IMG/VR virus record: IMGVR_UViG_3300047558_000137
Location: 124,001 to 188,000 of that record
DNA length: 64,000 bases
DNA from: a virus
Strand: one strand, 5' to 3'
Part shown: piece by piece, positions 16,183 through 24,227 of the stretch
Layout of the letters: each line of letters begins with the position of its first letter
Position numbering within the stretch: the stretch's first letter is position 1
Program-made: the position numbers and the translations under genes
Notes under the pieces: generated by a model
The model's input: only the letters and a program-made list of their open reading frames with translations
What the model was told of the DNA's origin: nothing
The model's database searches: none

Positions 16183-16829
16183 TTTTCTTCCTTAACATAG
16201 TTAAGATAAGTCACGTTTGCATCTTGTAGTGCATGGCGCCCTTTGGCGTGTGACTTTACTTTAGCATGTATTATACTACCAGTTGGAATTTTTGTTTTGC
16301 AGTAAAAGTGAATTAAGTTGCCATGTTCATCATGGCCAGTGTGTACAAAAGTGTTATAATGAGTCAAATAACGTGTATCAATTTCCGTATATGTCAATGT
16401 GACCTTGGCATGCAGTTGACCAATGAATCGACTGCTAAGTCCCATGCGGTAGACTTGATCTTTGATTTCATGTCGCTTACGCAGGTCGTCTGCCAACTTA
16501 GGAGCCCATGCAATCACACCAAAGTTCTTGTTGGATACTTCTTTGTTTTTAATGGCCTCGTAAACAACCATAGTAAATTCAGGAATTGTTTTGCTAGAAA
16601 TACTGGCCATCAAGACTTGATGTTCGATTATCTGCTTAACTTGATCGGCTGCTTCAATGTCTAGATCGGCAATGACATCTTTCTGTTCAAAGTGTGAAAG
16701 GATCAGTTCTTTATTACCGGGTTCGTTGTTGTTGAATTTAACAACACGATCGCCCTGCTGTCGGTAGACAGCCAAAGCTACCGCAATGGCGTCTAGTGTA
16801 TCAACCTTTTGTTGCGGATGACGTGGCAT
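16179..16829 (-). CDS. conserved phage protein, possible OB-fold C-terminus (216 aa)
   Basis: N-terminal helical region, then a C-terminal strand-rich region: 'GQLHAKVTLTYTE', 'VHTGHDEHGNLIHFYCKTKIP' and 'IIHAKVKSHAKG...DANVTYLNYVK'. That ending resembles the OB-like tail of proteins seen in T4-like cyanophages. Nucleic-acid binding is plausible but unproven. Confidence 0.55.
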   Translation of the reverse strand: MPRHPQQKVDTLDAIAVALAVYRQQGDRVVKFNNNEPGNKELILSHFEQKDVIADLDIEAADQVKQIIEHQVLMASISSKTIPEFTMVVYEAIKNKEVSNKNFGVIAWAPKLADDLRKRHEIKDQVYRMGLSSRFIGQLHAKVTLTYTEIDTRYLTHYNTFVHTGHDEHGNLIHFYCKTKIPTGSIIHAKVKSHAKGRHALQDANVTYLNYVKEEK

Positions 16830-17113
16830 TACATACTCCAGTAAGATTCGCTAGCAGGGTTACAGCACCAAGGTGTGTCACGATCGATTTGAACTTCTTT
16901 GCCAGTCATTAAACTTTTAACAGTTTTCATTGTAGCATAAAACACAATGCGATACTTGTCCACAGTATAAAGTCCGGACAGTAAAAGCTCGTTAACTTCA
17001 CGTTTCATGCCTGCTTCATCACGATCACGCCATACAGTAGTACTAACCAAACGCTCACCGGTTTTGCAGCGACGATCCAGTTTGTAGATATACATTGTGT
17101 AAGACTGTTTCAT
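16829..17113 (-). CDS. hypothetical phage protein (94 aa)
   Basis: Start placed at ATG 17113 because AGGAGC lies just upstream; the longer frame would cross a terminator and a promoter. The protein (MKQSYTMYIYKLDRRCKTGE...) looks alpha/beta. It heads a new transcription unit. Confidence 0.6.
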   Translation of the reverse strand: MKQSYTMYIYKLDRRCKTGERLVSTTVWRDRDEAGMKREVNELLLSGLYTVDKYRIVFYATMKTVKSLMTGKEVQIDRDTPWCCNPASESYWSM

Positions 17114-17141
17114 GATAGCTCCTGTGTGTTGCAATAACTGT

Positions 17142-17147
17142 ATTATA
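17142..17147 (-). promoter_or_regulatory. sigma-70 -10 box (TATAAT)
   Basis: TATAAT 28 nt before ATG 17113, directly after a terminator; leader contains AGGAG. The -35 is not obvious. Confidence 0.55.
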
Positions 17148-17151
17148 CAAT

Positions 17152-17172
17152 AAAAAAGGCCCAAAATGGGCC
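17152..17172 (-). terminator. rho-independent terminator
   Basis: GGCCCA-TTT-TGGGCC followed by TTTTTT on the minus strand, downstream of the coiled-coil gene at 17222. Confidence 0.85.
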
Positions 17173-17221
17173 AATTTATCTGATTTTTGTTGTATTTTTG
17201 CAACAAACTAGTACTAGAGTA

Positions 17222-17467
17222 TTACTTTTTTCTAACCATATGCTGCATCTGCTGATGCACAGCGTTTAGGTATGCTGTTTGATTGATGTTTTTGCGCTCT
17301 AATGTTTCTACACGGGCAGTTAGTACACGCACAGTCTGCTCCATTTGTTCAATAACAGCCTTTTGATCACGAATAACTTTGTCGTGACTCATTAAGTTTG
17401 GGCGAGGAGGAGCATTGGGATCTACTTCCCGCTTCTTCTTTGCCCTGTACATGTCAAACATACTCAT
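17222..17467 (-). CDS. short coiled-coil phage protein (81 aa)
   Basis: After a basic N-terminus (MSMFDMYRAKKKREVDPNAPPRP) the sequence from about residue 28 has clear heptads (VIEQMEQTVRVLTARVETLE). Probably oligomeric. Followed by a terminator. Confidence 0.6.
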   Translation of the reverse strand: MSMFDMYRAKKKREVDPNAPPRPNLMSHDKVIRDQKAVIEQMEQTVRVLTARVETLERKNINQTAYLNAVHQQMQHMVRKK

Positions 17468-17790
17468 ACTGTATATTTATCGTTTAATGGGCCCGGCACT
17501 TTAATGACCATTGTTTCTGTATCTTCGAGGTACTCGCACTCACAAACATCACCGGGATAGAAGATTATTCCCATCCCTTCACTAAAGATCTCACCGTTTA
17601 TTTTAACAAGACCCCGGGTAATGAGATTGATTTCTGTAGCAACTTTGTGATAGTGCGCTTCGCTGACTTCACCTGCATAGTTAATTTGATACGCAGCCTC
17701 AAGGTCTGTAGTCTTAAACGCAGCCCTATCAAATCCACCGACAAACCATCCGCGGTCACCGGTTTCACGCAGATGGAACTTCTTTGGCAT
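17464..17790 (-). CDS. cupin-fold protein
   Basis: A 108-residue single cupin: 'SEAHYHKVATEINLITRGLVKING' has the H.H....E....G pattern of motif 1 (HYHK..TE), and 'GMGIIFYPGDVCECEYLED' resembles motif 2. It may bind a metal or a small ligand. Overlaps the upstream gene by 27 nt. Confidence 0.65.
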   Translation of the reverse strand: MPKKFHLRETGDRGWFVGGFDRAAFKTTDLEAAYQINYAGEVSEAHYHKVATEINLITRGLVKINGEIFSEGMGIIFYPGDVCECEYLEDTETMVIKVPGPLNDKYTV

Positions 17791-18184
17791 CTGTAGTCTC
17801 TTCAGAAGTGGCCTGAGTGCTTACTTCAGACTCGATAGCTTTATCTTCTTCCTTGGGGATGAACTGCTCAAGATATGGTAAGTCCAACTGTGCCATAACC
17901 TGAATAACGTATTCAGGATATCCTTCTAAGAAGTATTTAAACAGCCGATCAAAGTTACCATCTAATGCGCCATAGCGATTAGCAATAACAGTTTTCTTAG
18001 CTAGGTTTAGGATAACGCCAGCATAGGTTTGATCCTTGGGATTAAGCCCACGAGTAAACTCAATGCGCTCATCATAACGATGATTTTCGGGGTTAGTCAT
18101 GTAGCCCTTTTCCCCTGTACGCTTAGGATCCTTGGGTTTGATTACATAAAATGCTAATAGGTGTAGGTCTTTAGTTTTCGTCAT
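17765..18184 (-). CDS. conserved phage protein after clamp loader (139 aa)
   Basis: Starts at the stop of the clamp-loader gene (TAATG), the place where gp62 is found in T4. The sequence ('FYVIKPKDPKRTGEKGYMTN', 'RYGALDGNFDRLFKYFLEGYPEYV') does not look like gp62 to me, so I leave it unassigned. Acidic C-terminal tail. Confidence 0.55.
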   Translation of the reverse strand: MTKTKDLHLLAFYVIKPKDPKRTGEKGYMTNPENHRYDERIEFTRGLNPKDQTYAGVILNLAKKTVIANRYGALDGNFDRLFKYFLEGYPEYVIQVMAQLDLPYLEQFIPKEEDKAIESEVSTQATSEETTDAKEVPSA

Positions 18185-19107
18185 TATTCTTCAATCTGTG
18201 TTAATTCTACTAGAGTTGCGCTTACATTAATTTCTGGGTCTGCAACTTGTCCGTGATGCAGTATACCTTTCTTAATAACAAGAATGGCAGCATCTTGTCC
18301 TTCTGGGGTAGTGGCCCAGAGTTCTAAGTTATCATACATCCAACGGAACATTTCGTTAATGTCCTCAGTTGATGCTTGATTACAAATAATTTCTCTAGCT
18401 TCGCGGATCTTCTTACGCTTTAATAATTCAACAGCTTCTAGTTTCCATTCCTTAACGCCACGATCGTTTGAGCTCGGGTTAATTAGTTTTCCTGTTGTGC
18501 TGTTGGGTTGCAATAAATTTAAACATTTACGCAGATCTGGGTATGTTGCCTTAACATAACTGTCTAGTGTGTCTAATTCAAAATCTACGCCTTCTGTTAC
18601 AAGAATAGTTGCAACACGGGCAGTAAATTCAGTAATGTCAGTTTTGTCAATGTGGAATCCTTGGCAACGACTATGTAACGCTGGCATAATCTTTTGCGGC
18701 ATATTACAAGTAAAGATAAAACGTGCTTGGCTTGCGTAGGTTTCTAACAGACCACGCATAATTCCCTGTGCGTTATAACTTAGAAAATCTGCTTCGTCTA
18801 GTAATACAACTTTAAATCGGCCAAATGGCATTGTTTGTACAAAGCCTTCAACCTTGGTTTTAATAAAGTCTACACCGTTATCACGACTTGCGTTAATTTG
18901 TAATACATCGTACTCGTCGATGCCTAGCTCGTTAATTAATATCTTAGCAAGAGTTGTTTTACCAGTACCTGGACTACCGCTTAGTAAAATGTGCGGAATA
19001 GTTTTGTCTTTAATCCAACTTAACACCTGTTGACGTTGGCGCTCATCTGTAAAGACATAATCGTCAACAGTCTTGGGTCTATATTTCTCGGTCCATAATT
19101 CTATCAT
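18184..19107 (-). CDS. sliding-clamp loader AAA+ ATPase (T4 gp44-like)
   Basis: A 307-residue AAA+ protein: 'ELWTEKYRPKTVDDYVF' (RFC box II), Walker A 'LLSGSPGTGKTTLAKIL' (residue ~40), Walker B 'VVLLDEADFLSYNAQGIMR', sensor 'RFIFTCN' and the SRC arginine finger 'ALHSRCQGFHI'. These are the RFC boxes of T4 gp44/RFC small subunits, which load the polymerase clamp on DNA. Length is close to gp44 (319). Confirms a T4-type replisome. Confidence 0.93.
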   Translation of the reverse strand: MIELWTEKYRPKTVDDYVFTDERQRQQVLSWIKDKTIPHILLSGSPGTGKTTLAKILINELGIDEYDVLQINASRDNGVDFIKTKVEGFVQTMPFGRFKVVLLDEADFLSYNAQGIMRGLLETYASQARFIFTCNMPQKIMPALHSRCQGFHIDKTDITEFTARVATILVTEGVDFELDTLDSYVKATYPDLRKCLNLLQPNSTTGKLINPSSNDRGVKEWKLEAVELLKRKKIREAREIICNQASTEDINEMFRWMYDNLELWATTPEGQDAAILVIKKGILHHGQVADPEINVSATLVELTQIEE

Positions 19108-19286
19108 ACGTTTCTTAATCCTATTCTACTGTATCCTAAACTGCTACGTAATTCTTTTTTGTTTGCACGTTCTTCGACTCTACGCTTTTTCTCAGGGTCT
19201 TCCATGCACACCCAGCAATCACAATACCGACGATGCCTTTGTTGATTTCGTTTTTGCCCTAGATCTCTATTGCGTCTATCACTCAT
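19104..19286 (-). CDS. basic Cys-containing phage protein (60 aa)
   Basis: Start set at ATG 19286, at the stop of the upstream gene. 'RRYCDCWVCMEDPEKKRRVEERANK' holds a CxCxxC cluster in an Arg/Lys-rich context, possibly metal and nucleic-acid binding. Confidence 0.5.
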   Translation of the reverse strand: MSDRRNRDLGQKRNQQRHRRYCDCWVCMEDPEKKRRVEERANKKELRSSLGYSRIGLRNV

Positions 19287-19464
19287 ATCTGCTTCCCGGT
19301 TGTCCTGGATCGTTGCTGTTTGTGCAGGCCAGGTTATGATCTGTTGCTCTAGGGCATCGTTTATTGCCGCATGTGGGACATACAATGAATCTACTCATAG
19401 TAACTGGCATTAGTGTAACAGGATCTATTAACTTGCTCAAACAGTTATAGCACCAACACTTCAT
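19279..19464 (-). CDS. zinc-finger-like phage protein (61 aa)
   Basis: Start at ATG 19464 (MKCWCYNCLSKL) rather than an upstream codon. CxCxxC then 'CPTCGNKRCPRATDHNLACTNS' and 'NDPGQPGS', a pattern I recognise from a widespread phage zinc protein of unknown role. Confidence 0.65.
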   Translation of the reverse strand: MKCWCYNCLSKLIDPVTLMPVTMSRFIVCPTCGNKRCPRATDHNLACTNSNDPGQPGSRYE

Positions 19465-19736
19465 ACCAGTTCTTCTAGTATTCCCAAACATTCTGCTAAT
19501 CCTAGTAGGCCTGCTGTTACCTTAAGCCATGCACCCAACAATGCAGGATCTGCACCTGCTAGAAATAATGTTACACAGGCAGTAAGGCGTAGAAAACTTT
19601 TTACAAGACTAATGTAAAAGTGTCCGGGGCTAGTATCTTTTGGTTGAATTTCTATCATAGGTTTCCTATGTGGACAACGTCCTTGATTGTAGTCGCAATC
19701 AGCATGTATTTCATGCCTGCAGGTATCACACTTCAT
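19461..19736 (-). CDS. Cys-rich head plus membrane segment (91 aa)
   Basis: 'MKCDTCRHEIHADCDYNQGRC' forms a possible zinc site, followed by a hydrophobic region ('LRLTACVTLFLAGADPALLGAW...GLLGLAECLGI'). Probably membrane-associated. Confidence 0.5.
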   Translation of the reverse strand: MKCDTCRHEIHADCDYNQGRCPHRKPMIEIQPKDTSPGHFYISLVKSFLRLTACVTLFLAGADPALLGAWLKVTAGLLGLAECLGILEELV

Positions 19737-19935
19737 TAAAAAGCTCTTTTAGTTTTTGAGTTGCAGCAGGATCTAAGATCCATGTAAATTTTACTTGTTC
19801 ATCGTCGGGATTGCGAGCGGCATTGTATACTGTTGTTACCTGTAAATGATACCAGCCTGCATGTTGTGGATTTTCAAGCGGAGTTAACTCTGCGTAAGTG
19901 TGGATCTCACCACTGTTGTCAATTAGTTTTTTCAT
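19726..19935 (-). CDS. hypothetical phage protein (69 aa)
   Basis: ATG 19935 is preferred over an upstream TTG. 'HAGWYHLQVTTVYNAARNPDDEQVKF' looks like a beta-sheet protein. No family known. Confidence 0.5.
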   Translation of the reverse strand: MKKLIDNSGEIHTYAELTPLENPQHAGWYHLQVTTVYNAARNPDDEQVKFTWILDPAATQKLKELFNEV

Positions 19936-20164
19936 TAAGTCTTTTCCACATGATAGTTTTATCAAGTTGTTCTATAAATTCTTCTTCGCCGGCGAATACG
20001 GGTGCAGTTCTTAAAATTTCATCGAGTTGATATTTTAGTATAAGCAAGTCTTGTTTACAATGCCATTGAGTAAATCCATCATTGTAACCACTATTCATTT
20101 GTGCCGCGCAGGCATCGACTTGACGCTGGAGATCTCCAACATCCCATCTTTTAATAAAACTCAT
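19919..20164 (-). CDS. hypothetical helical phage protein (81 aa)
   Basis: 'WDVGDLQRQVDACAAQMNSGYNDGFTQWHCKQDLLILKYQLDEIL' is a recognisable pattern of small helical phage proteins. Function unknown. Confidence 0.55.
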   Translation of the reverse strand: MSFIKRWDVGDLQRQVDACAAQMNSGYNDGFTQWHCKQDLLILKYQLDEILRTAPVFAGEEEFIEQLDKTIMWKRLNEKTN

Positions 20165-20166
20165 GT

Positions 20167-20538
20167 TTACCAGCGGTCTTTTGTGTCAGACAAAATAGCA
20201 TCGCTAATATTGTCATCACTTGGTTGTTCATCGGACACCATTAAAATATCATTAGTGTCGATGCGTCGAATTGTTTTTTCGCCTTCTGCATCTTCAATCT
20301 TAACACCACGTGTCCAACGACCGTGACTGATTAAGATCCATTGTCCGACTGTAATATCTTTCTGCTTTGGGCCAATAGCATATACTTGTGCCCAACGTGG
20401 ACGAATGCCGGCTGTACGTAAATCGTCGCCAAGTAATAGTAGTCCACTGCTTAGTGTGCGCCCACCAAAGTTCATATCTGCAACCAATACATGGTCGTTT
20501 AGGGCTCGAATATCATTTACTTTAATTGAATCAAACAT
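20167..20538 (-). CDS. GroES-like cochaperonin (T4 gp31-like)
   Basis: A 123-residue protein with 'IRALNDHVLVADMNFGGRTLSSGLLLLGDD' (GroES-type PLxDRVLV...SGGIxLP core with mobile loop), 'WAQVYAIGPKQKDITVGQWILI' and 'IRRIDTNDILMV', the three conserved strands of chaperonin-10. T4 gp31 replaces host GroES to fold the capsid protein; the same role is likely. Confidence 0.8.
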   Translation of the reverse strand: MFDSIKVNDIRALNDHVLVADMNFGGRTLSSGLLLLGDDLRTAGIRPRWAQVYAIGPKQKDITVGQWILISHGRWTRGVKIEDAEGEKTIRRIDTNDILMVSDEQPSDDNISDAILSDTKDRW

Positions 20539-20540
20539 AA

Positions 20541-20987
20541 TTAAATTCTTGTAGGTCCTGATGCTTTCTTAGGGTTAGGCATTGGCGCCTGTGTAACTGT
20601 TTGTGTTTTAGCAACACTACTGGCCAAACTACCACGTGCAGATGGTTGAATTGGGCTGGACTGATCTGGAATAGGGGTAGACTCGGGACTAGTTGTTTGA
20701 ACTAGATTTTGTGCCAAATTGTGCAATTCTTGTGCTCTATTTTGCTCAACGATAGATTGTGTGCGAGCAAATGATGTTGGGTCATTGGGACTATATGGTG
20801 CTTCTTCAACAGCGTATACTTGATCCATTAACTGATTTCTTCCAGCAGCAATAGTGCCCTGGGCACCTAATAAGTCACCACGAGCGTTAACTCGCATATT
20901 TCCTACCGCAGTGGTATCTTCGTTTGACAATTTAATTTTGTCAAAGTCGACTGTTTTTCCTCTGGCAGTTTTATATAGTTTAGACAT
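20541..20987 (-). CDS. conserved T4-like phage protein, Pro/Ser/Gln-rich tail (148 aa)
   Basis: 'KLYKTARGKTVDFDKIKLSNEDTTAVGNMRVNARGD' is a recognisable T4-like phage hypothetical N-terminus; the C-terminal half is low-complexity (S, P, Q, T). A TATAAATA late-type promoter lies 17 nt upstream, suggesting expression with virion genes. Confidence 0.6.
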   Translation of the reverse strand: MSKLYKTARGKTVDFDKIKLSNEDTTAVGNMRVNARGDLLGAQGTIAAGRNQLMDQVYAVEEAPYSPNDPTSFARTQSIVEQNRAQELHNLAQNLVQTTSPESTPIPDQSSPIQPSARGSLASSVAKTQTVTQAPMPNPKKASGPTRI

Positions 20988-21004
20988 AAGTCTCCTTAAA
21001 ATGG

Positions 21005-21012
21005 TATTTATA
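21005..21012 (-). promoter_or_regulatory. T4-late-like promoter TATAAATA
   Basis: TATAAATA on the minus strand, followed by AAGGAG and ATG 20987. Identical to the T4 gp55-dependent late -10 consensus. Confidence 0.6.
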
Positions 21013-21023
21013 AACTACGTAGT

Positions 21024-21536
21024 TTACTTTAAAAATTCCTCTATTGGTAGATCATAATAGATACTATCAATTTTGTGTACTCCTATTAAGTACAACACAT
21101 AACTTGCAACACTAGATCCTCGACCTAGCCCCCACACTATGTTATTTGTTCTAAATGTATCCACTAGATATTTTAGATAACGCAACAAATTAAATGCATC
21201 ACGCTCTTGAAATAATAATAACTCTTGGCCAACACGCTGTAATTCGGGCTCTGTACTGCATTGATCTAATACCCATTTAGCAATATCCATAGTTTTATAT
21301 TCTTCAGGCATGTGCCAATGGCTTTGCATGGCCTGATCAAATTGATCTATATCAATGTCATTGGCTTCGTATTTTTTCAACGAGGGCATGTCTGCATACA
21401 TGGCACGTACTGATGAATTATAGTATTCTGGATCTAGTACAAAAAACTTTGAAAGATCTAGATCAGGATTTTGATATAACAAATCAGCAAGTTCCTTAGT
21501 ATCAGTGTATGCTACGCCGCATTGATCGTACATCAT
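21024..21536 (-). CDS. DnaE (Pol III alpha)-like fragment protein
   Basis: A 170-residue protein whose C-terminus 'NNIVWGLGRGSSVASYVLYLIGVHKIDSIYYD' mirrors the GPGRGSaaGSLVaYxLgItxxDPlxyxLLFERFL motif that opens the catalytic region of bacterial DNA polymerase III alpha. The catalytic aspartates lie further downstream in DnaE and are absent here. Probably a stand-alone domain of unknown role, or an NTPase accessory. Confidence 0.65.
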   Translation of the reverse strand: MMYDQCGVAYTDTKELADLLYQNPDLDLSKFFVLDPEYYNSSVRAMYADMPSLKKYEANDIDIDQFDQAMQSHWHMPEEYKTMDIAKWVLDQCSTEPELQRVGQELLLFQERDAFNLLRYLKYLVDTFRTNNIVWGLGRGSSVASYVLYLIGVHKIDSIYYDLPIEEFLK

Positions 21537-21769
21537 TGAATGTCAATAATATTCTTAAATTGCTTGGAGTTCTTTTCCATATCAGCAAGAGCTTTGGCAT
21601 TACGCCGGCTAATTTCTTCCTGGTATCCTACTTGCAACAATTGTAACTGTTGTACCATGTCAGGTCTACCCCACTGGTAGGCCTTGGTCATCCGTGATAT
21701 AAGATCACCATATTGTTTATGTAAGTCATCATTTGATAACTCAGTTAGACTTGGTTGTAATGGATGCAT
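21533..21769 (-). CDS. hypothetical helical phage protein (78 aa)
   Basis: 'LTELSNDDLHKQYGDLISRMTKAYQWGRPDMVQQLQLL' is typical of short helical T4-like phage proteins. Overlaps neighbours by 1-4 nt. Confidence 0.55.
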   Translation of the reverse strand: MHPLQPSLTELSNDDLHKQYGDLISRMTKAYQWGRPDMVQQLQLLQVGYQEEISRRNAKALADMEKNSKQFKNIIDIQ

Positions 21770-22053
21770 TATTGTGTACAGGTTCTAGTAATAGTTACAG
21801 TACCGTCCGGCTGTTGTATCTGTGTCCACGGACTGCAATTTTGCTGTTGCTGTATGATCACAGGTGGTTGTTGTGTAACTATTACAGGAGGCACAGGTCT
21901 TGTTGCTTCATAGACAATAATGCCGCCAACAACAGCCGGCGCCATCCAGTACCAATTACTTCCGCCGCCACGGTGCCAATGCCCGTGATGATGATGTTGG
22001 GCAATGGCTCCAGAGCATATAGTTAATAATGCAATTGCTAAGATTTTACGCAT
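21769..22053 (-). CDS. secreted/periplasmic His-rich small protein (94 aa)
   Basis: Signal peptide MRKILAIALLTICSGAIA, then a His cluster (QHHHHGHWHRGGGSNWYW), a hydrophobic segment and a Pro/Gln-rich linker, ending in two Cys-containing strands (NCSPWTQIQQPDGTVTITRTC). May bind metal in the periplasm; function unknown. Confidence 0.6.
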   Translation of the reverse strand: MRKILAIALLTICSGAIAQHHHHGHWHRGGGSNWYWMAPAVVGGIIVYEATRPVPPVIVTQQPPVIIQQQQNCSPWTQIQQPDGTVTITRTCTQ

Positions 22054-22061
22054 AGAGTTCC

Positions 22062-22250
22062 TTAAGGATTGTCTAGGCCGTTAAGATCTATCCAGTTTAC
22101 AGTTTGCTTAACTTCTTCGCCTTTTATATATGCCTGTAAATCTGACATTGTTTGTTCTGGCATCACACAAACCCAATTAGCACCTTGCTTTTGAAAAGCT
22201 AATTTTGCGTGTCCACCTTCAAATTGAACATCAATGTACTTTAAATTCAC
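22062..22250 (-). CDS. hypothetical small phage protein (62 aa)
   Basis: MNLKYIDVQFEGGHAKLAFQ... a small beta-rich protein coupled to the MazG-like gene (ATGA). No family known. Confidence 0.5.
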   Translation of the reverse strand: MNLKYIDVQFEGGHAKLAFQKQGANWVCVMPEQTMSDLQAYIKGEEVKQTVNWIDLNGLDNP

Positions 22251-22660
22251 AGATCACCTTCTTTGCGATTTTCGCTGTAGTGTGCATCAAATGTGCCACC
22301 TGGATAACGGCTCTCTAACTTATTTACGTTTTCTTGAATAACATCATTAGGATTTAAGCCCAATGCAGTACATGCATCAGTCCAATACCAAATAATATCG
22401 CCAAGTTCACGTTTCATATGAAAGATTTCTGCGTCAGTAAGTGGCTTGCCCTGGAACAAGATTTTCTTAACAATCTCACTAAATTCGCCGCCTTCGCTGG
22501 CTAAGCCAATACTAGCAGTCATTAACAAGCTGATGTTAACGTTAGTTGAATTACGTAGTTCGTTAATTCTACGTAGCAAATCATCAAAGTTCATTGACTC
22601 TCTGCTGGTCACTGCTGCGACAAATTTTTGATATTTTTCTAAATCGATTTGATTACTCAT
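22247..22660 (-). CDS. MazG-like nucleotide pyrophosphohydrolase
   Basis: A 137-residue all-helical protein with 'ASIGLASEGGEFSEIVKKILFQG' and 'HMKRELGDIIWYWTDACTALG', i.e. the ExxE...ExxD metal-binding pattern of MazG/dUTPase-like NTP pyrophosphatases. Hydrolyses (d)NTPs or possibly ppGpp-related nucleotides in this family. It has its own consensus promoter and ribosome-binding site AGGAG. Confidence 0.85.
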   Translation of the reverse strand: MSNQIDLEKYQKFVAAVTSRESMNFDDLLRRINELRNSTNVNISLLMTASIGLASEGGEFSEIVKKILFQGKPLTDAEIFHMKRELGDIIWYWTDACTALGLNPNDVIQENVNKLESRYPGGTFDAHYSENRKEGDL

Positions 22661-22680
22661 AAGAAACTCCTAATGATGCT

Positions 22681-22709
22681 AGTATACACATACATCAATT
22701 AGGAGTCAA
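22681..22709 (-). promoter_or_regulatory. sigma-70 promoter with nested inverted repeat
   Basis: TTGACT, 17-nt spacer, TATACT on the minus strand, driving the MazG-like gene. CTCCTAATTGATG just after the -35 is complementary to CATCATTAGGAG in the leader, which holds the ribosome-binding site. Confidence 0.75.
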
Positions 22710-22719
22710 TTAGTTTGGT

Positions 22720-24189
22720 TTAACGCAAGTACCAGGTGCTGTTTGGACTGTTATACAACAATTCAATGCTTAGGTTACCACTGGTAAACTTGTTGGTTGG
22801 AACCCAAAGGATAGCTGAACTATCACTGGTGTTTACGTTAGCGTAGGTAATCGGGCTGGTTGTACTAATTCTAAATGTCTGTCCATTTGCAGGATATGGT
22901 GGCAATGTGATGTTAGCCACGGATACTGTTGCAGAACTTGTACTTGTAATAATAACACCACTTACATAAATGTTAGCAACAAACTGGTTGTTACCTACAG
23001 TGTTAAATGTCTTAACCATTGTACCAGCATCAACACGGGCACCATTTGATATTAATTGACCCTGTACTGTAACGTTGCCCATTGCTGTCATGCTTTGGTC
23101 ATTGTTAATACTTACGGCCTGTAGTTTTTGTTGCTCAACAGTTCCGCCATCTGGGCTAGTAAAGAATGCAATATTACCACCTAGACCGTACTGTACGTTT
23201 GAGCCTGTAGCAAAGAAGTCAATACTGGCTGTTTGTTGGAATGCATTACCGCCAGTGATGCCTGTGCCATTGCCAGTAAATGCTAACGCATTAACATAAC
23301 CTAGTAGATCAGCACTCTTAACTGGTTCTATAGATGCGTATGACTGTAAACTACCACGTGCGGCTGTAACAGTATATCCACCCATTGGGCCATTGTCTGT
23401 TTGATAATAACTTACGTTAGCCAATGTTAAGTTACCGACCATAACACTATTATGACTTCCGTATGTGCTCACAACATCTTGACCTTGCTCAAGAGCTTTA
23501 ACTGTGTTTAGATCATTATAATCATTGAAGCCAATTAACAATGTGCTGTTTTCATCGGGGTTGTAGTAAATGTGGTGATCACGGAAACTGGCACGATCTC
23601 TAGTTAAGTCAAAAATCAAATAGTTAGTACCACCATCAACACTACTAATATCAAAAACAAAATCGCCGGTGGCATCAAATGTTATGCTGTTAGTGCCAGA
23701 ATCATATCCTGCAATATCGCCGACACCAACTGAAACGCTGGCAGGTAATGTTAGAGTGTGGTCAGTATCTGTAATTACAACCCATATACGCATTGAACCA
23801 TAGCCAATTGCGTTTGCACCAGTACTTGCTGGCCAATTAGTAAAATCAAGACTAAATGAACTACCTGAAGTAATTTTATGAAAGTTAGCAACGTTAAAGT
23901 CTAGTGTAACACTGGTACTAATAACGTTATGATCAAATAGTGTTTCAGTCCAAGCAGCCAATTGTGGTCTGCGTAGCACTGTACCAGCCATGTCATTTTC
24001 AAATTGAGTTTGGCCATTTAGTGCGCTGGTTAATACAACTTTACCTTGCAAATCGTTAATTTCGTTTTGTGCAAAGATAAAGTTATTTTTTATGTTTGTA
24101 AAGTTATCACGAAAGCCCTGGCTTGAGTTATCTTGCCCAGCTACCGGATAGGTACCATCAATGTTGTATGGATTAATGTTTGATGCCAT
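22720..24189 (-). CDS. tail-fibre-like structural protein (489 aa)
   Basis: The N-terminal module 'NINPYNIDGTYPVAGQDNSS' followed by 'QGFRDNFTNIKNNF' recurs in the 97-aa protein upstream and is one I associate with fibre proteins of T4-like phages. The body is beta-rich with many T/N/S/G repeats, and the C-terminus (PYPANGQTFRISTTSP...LWVPTN) is a small receptor-type domain. Probably a virion fibre or adhesin subunit. Confidence 0.7.
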   Translation of the reverse strand: MASNINPYNIDGTYPVAGQDNSSQGFRDNFTNIKNNFIFAQNEINDLQGKVVLTSALNGQTQFENDMAGTVLRRPQLAAWTETLFDHNVISTSVTLDFNVANFHKITSGSSFSLDFTNWPASTGANAIGYGSMRIWVVITDTDHTLTLPASVSVGVGDIAGYDSGTNSITFDATGDFVFDISSVDGGTNYLIFDLTRDRASFRDHHIYYNPDENSTLLIGFNDYNDLNTVKALEQGQDVVSTYGSHNSVMVGNLTLANVSYYQTDNGPMGGYTVTAARGSLQSYASIEPVKSADLLGYVNALAFTGNGTGITGGNAFQQTASIDFFATGSNVQYGLGGNIAFFTSPDGGTVEQQKLQAVSINNDQSMTAMGNVTVQGQLISNGARVDAGTMVKTFNTVGNNQFVANIYVSGVIITSTSSATVSVANITLPPYPANGQTFRISTTSPITYANVNTSDSSAILWVPTNKFTSGNLSIELLYNSPNSTWYLR

Positions 24190-24227
24190 TTATGTTGTCC
24201 CAAATTATTAAGTATTTATCTGTTATT

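Noticed and set aside
16829-17206. Longer N-terminus for the 16829 gene starting at 17206
   Set aside because: It would translate through a terminator and a promoter; ATG 17113 has a good ribosome-binding site.
18184-18184. Assigning the 17765 gene as gp62
   Set aside because: Position after gp44 fits, but the sequence shows no resemblance I can point to.
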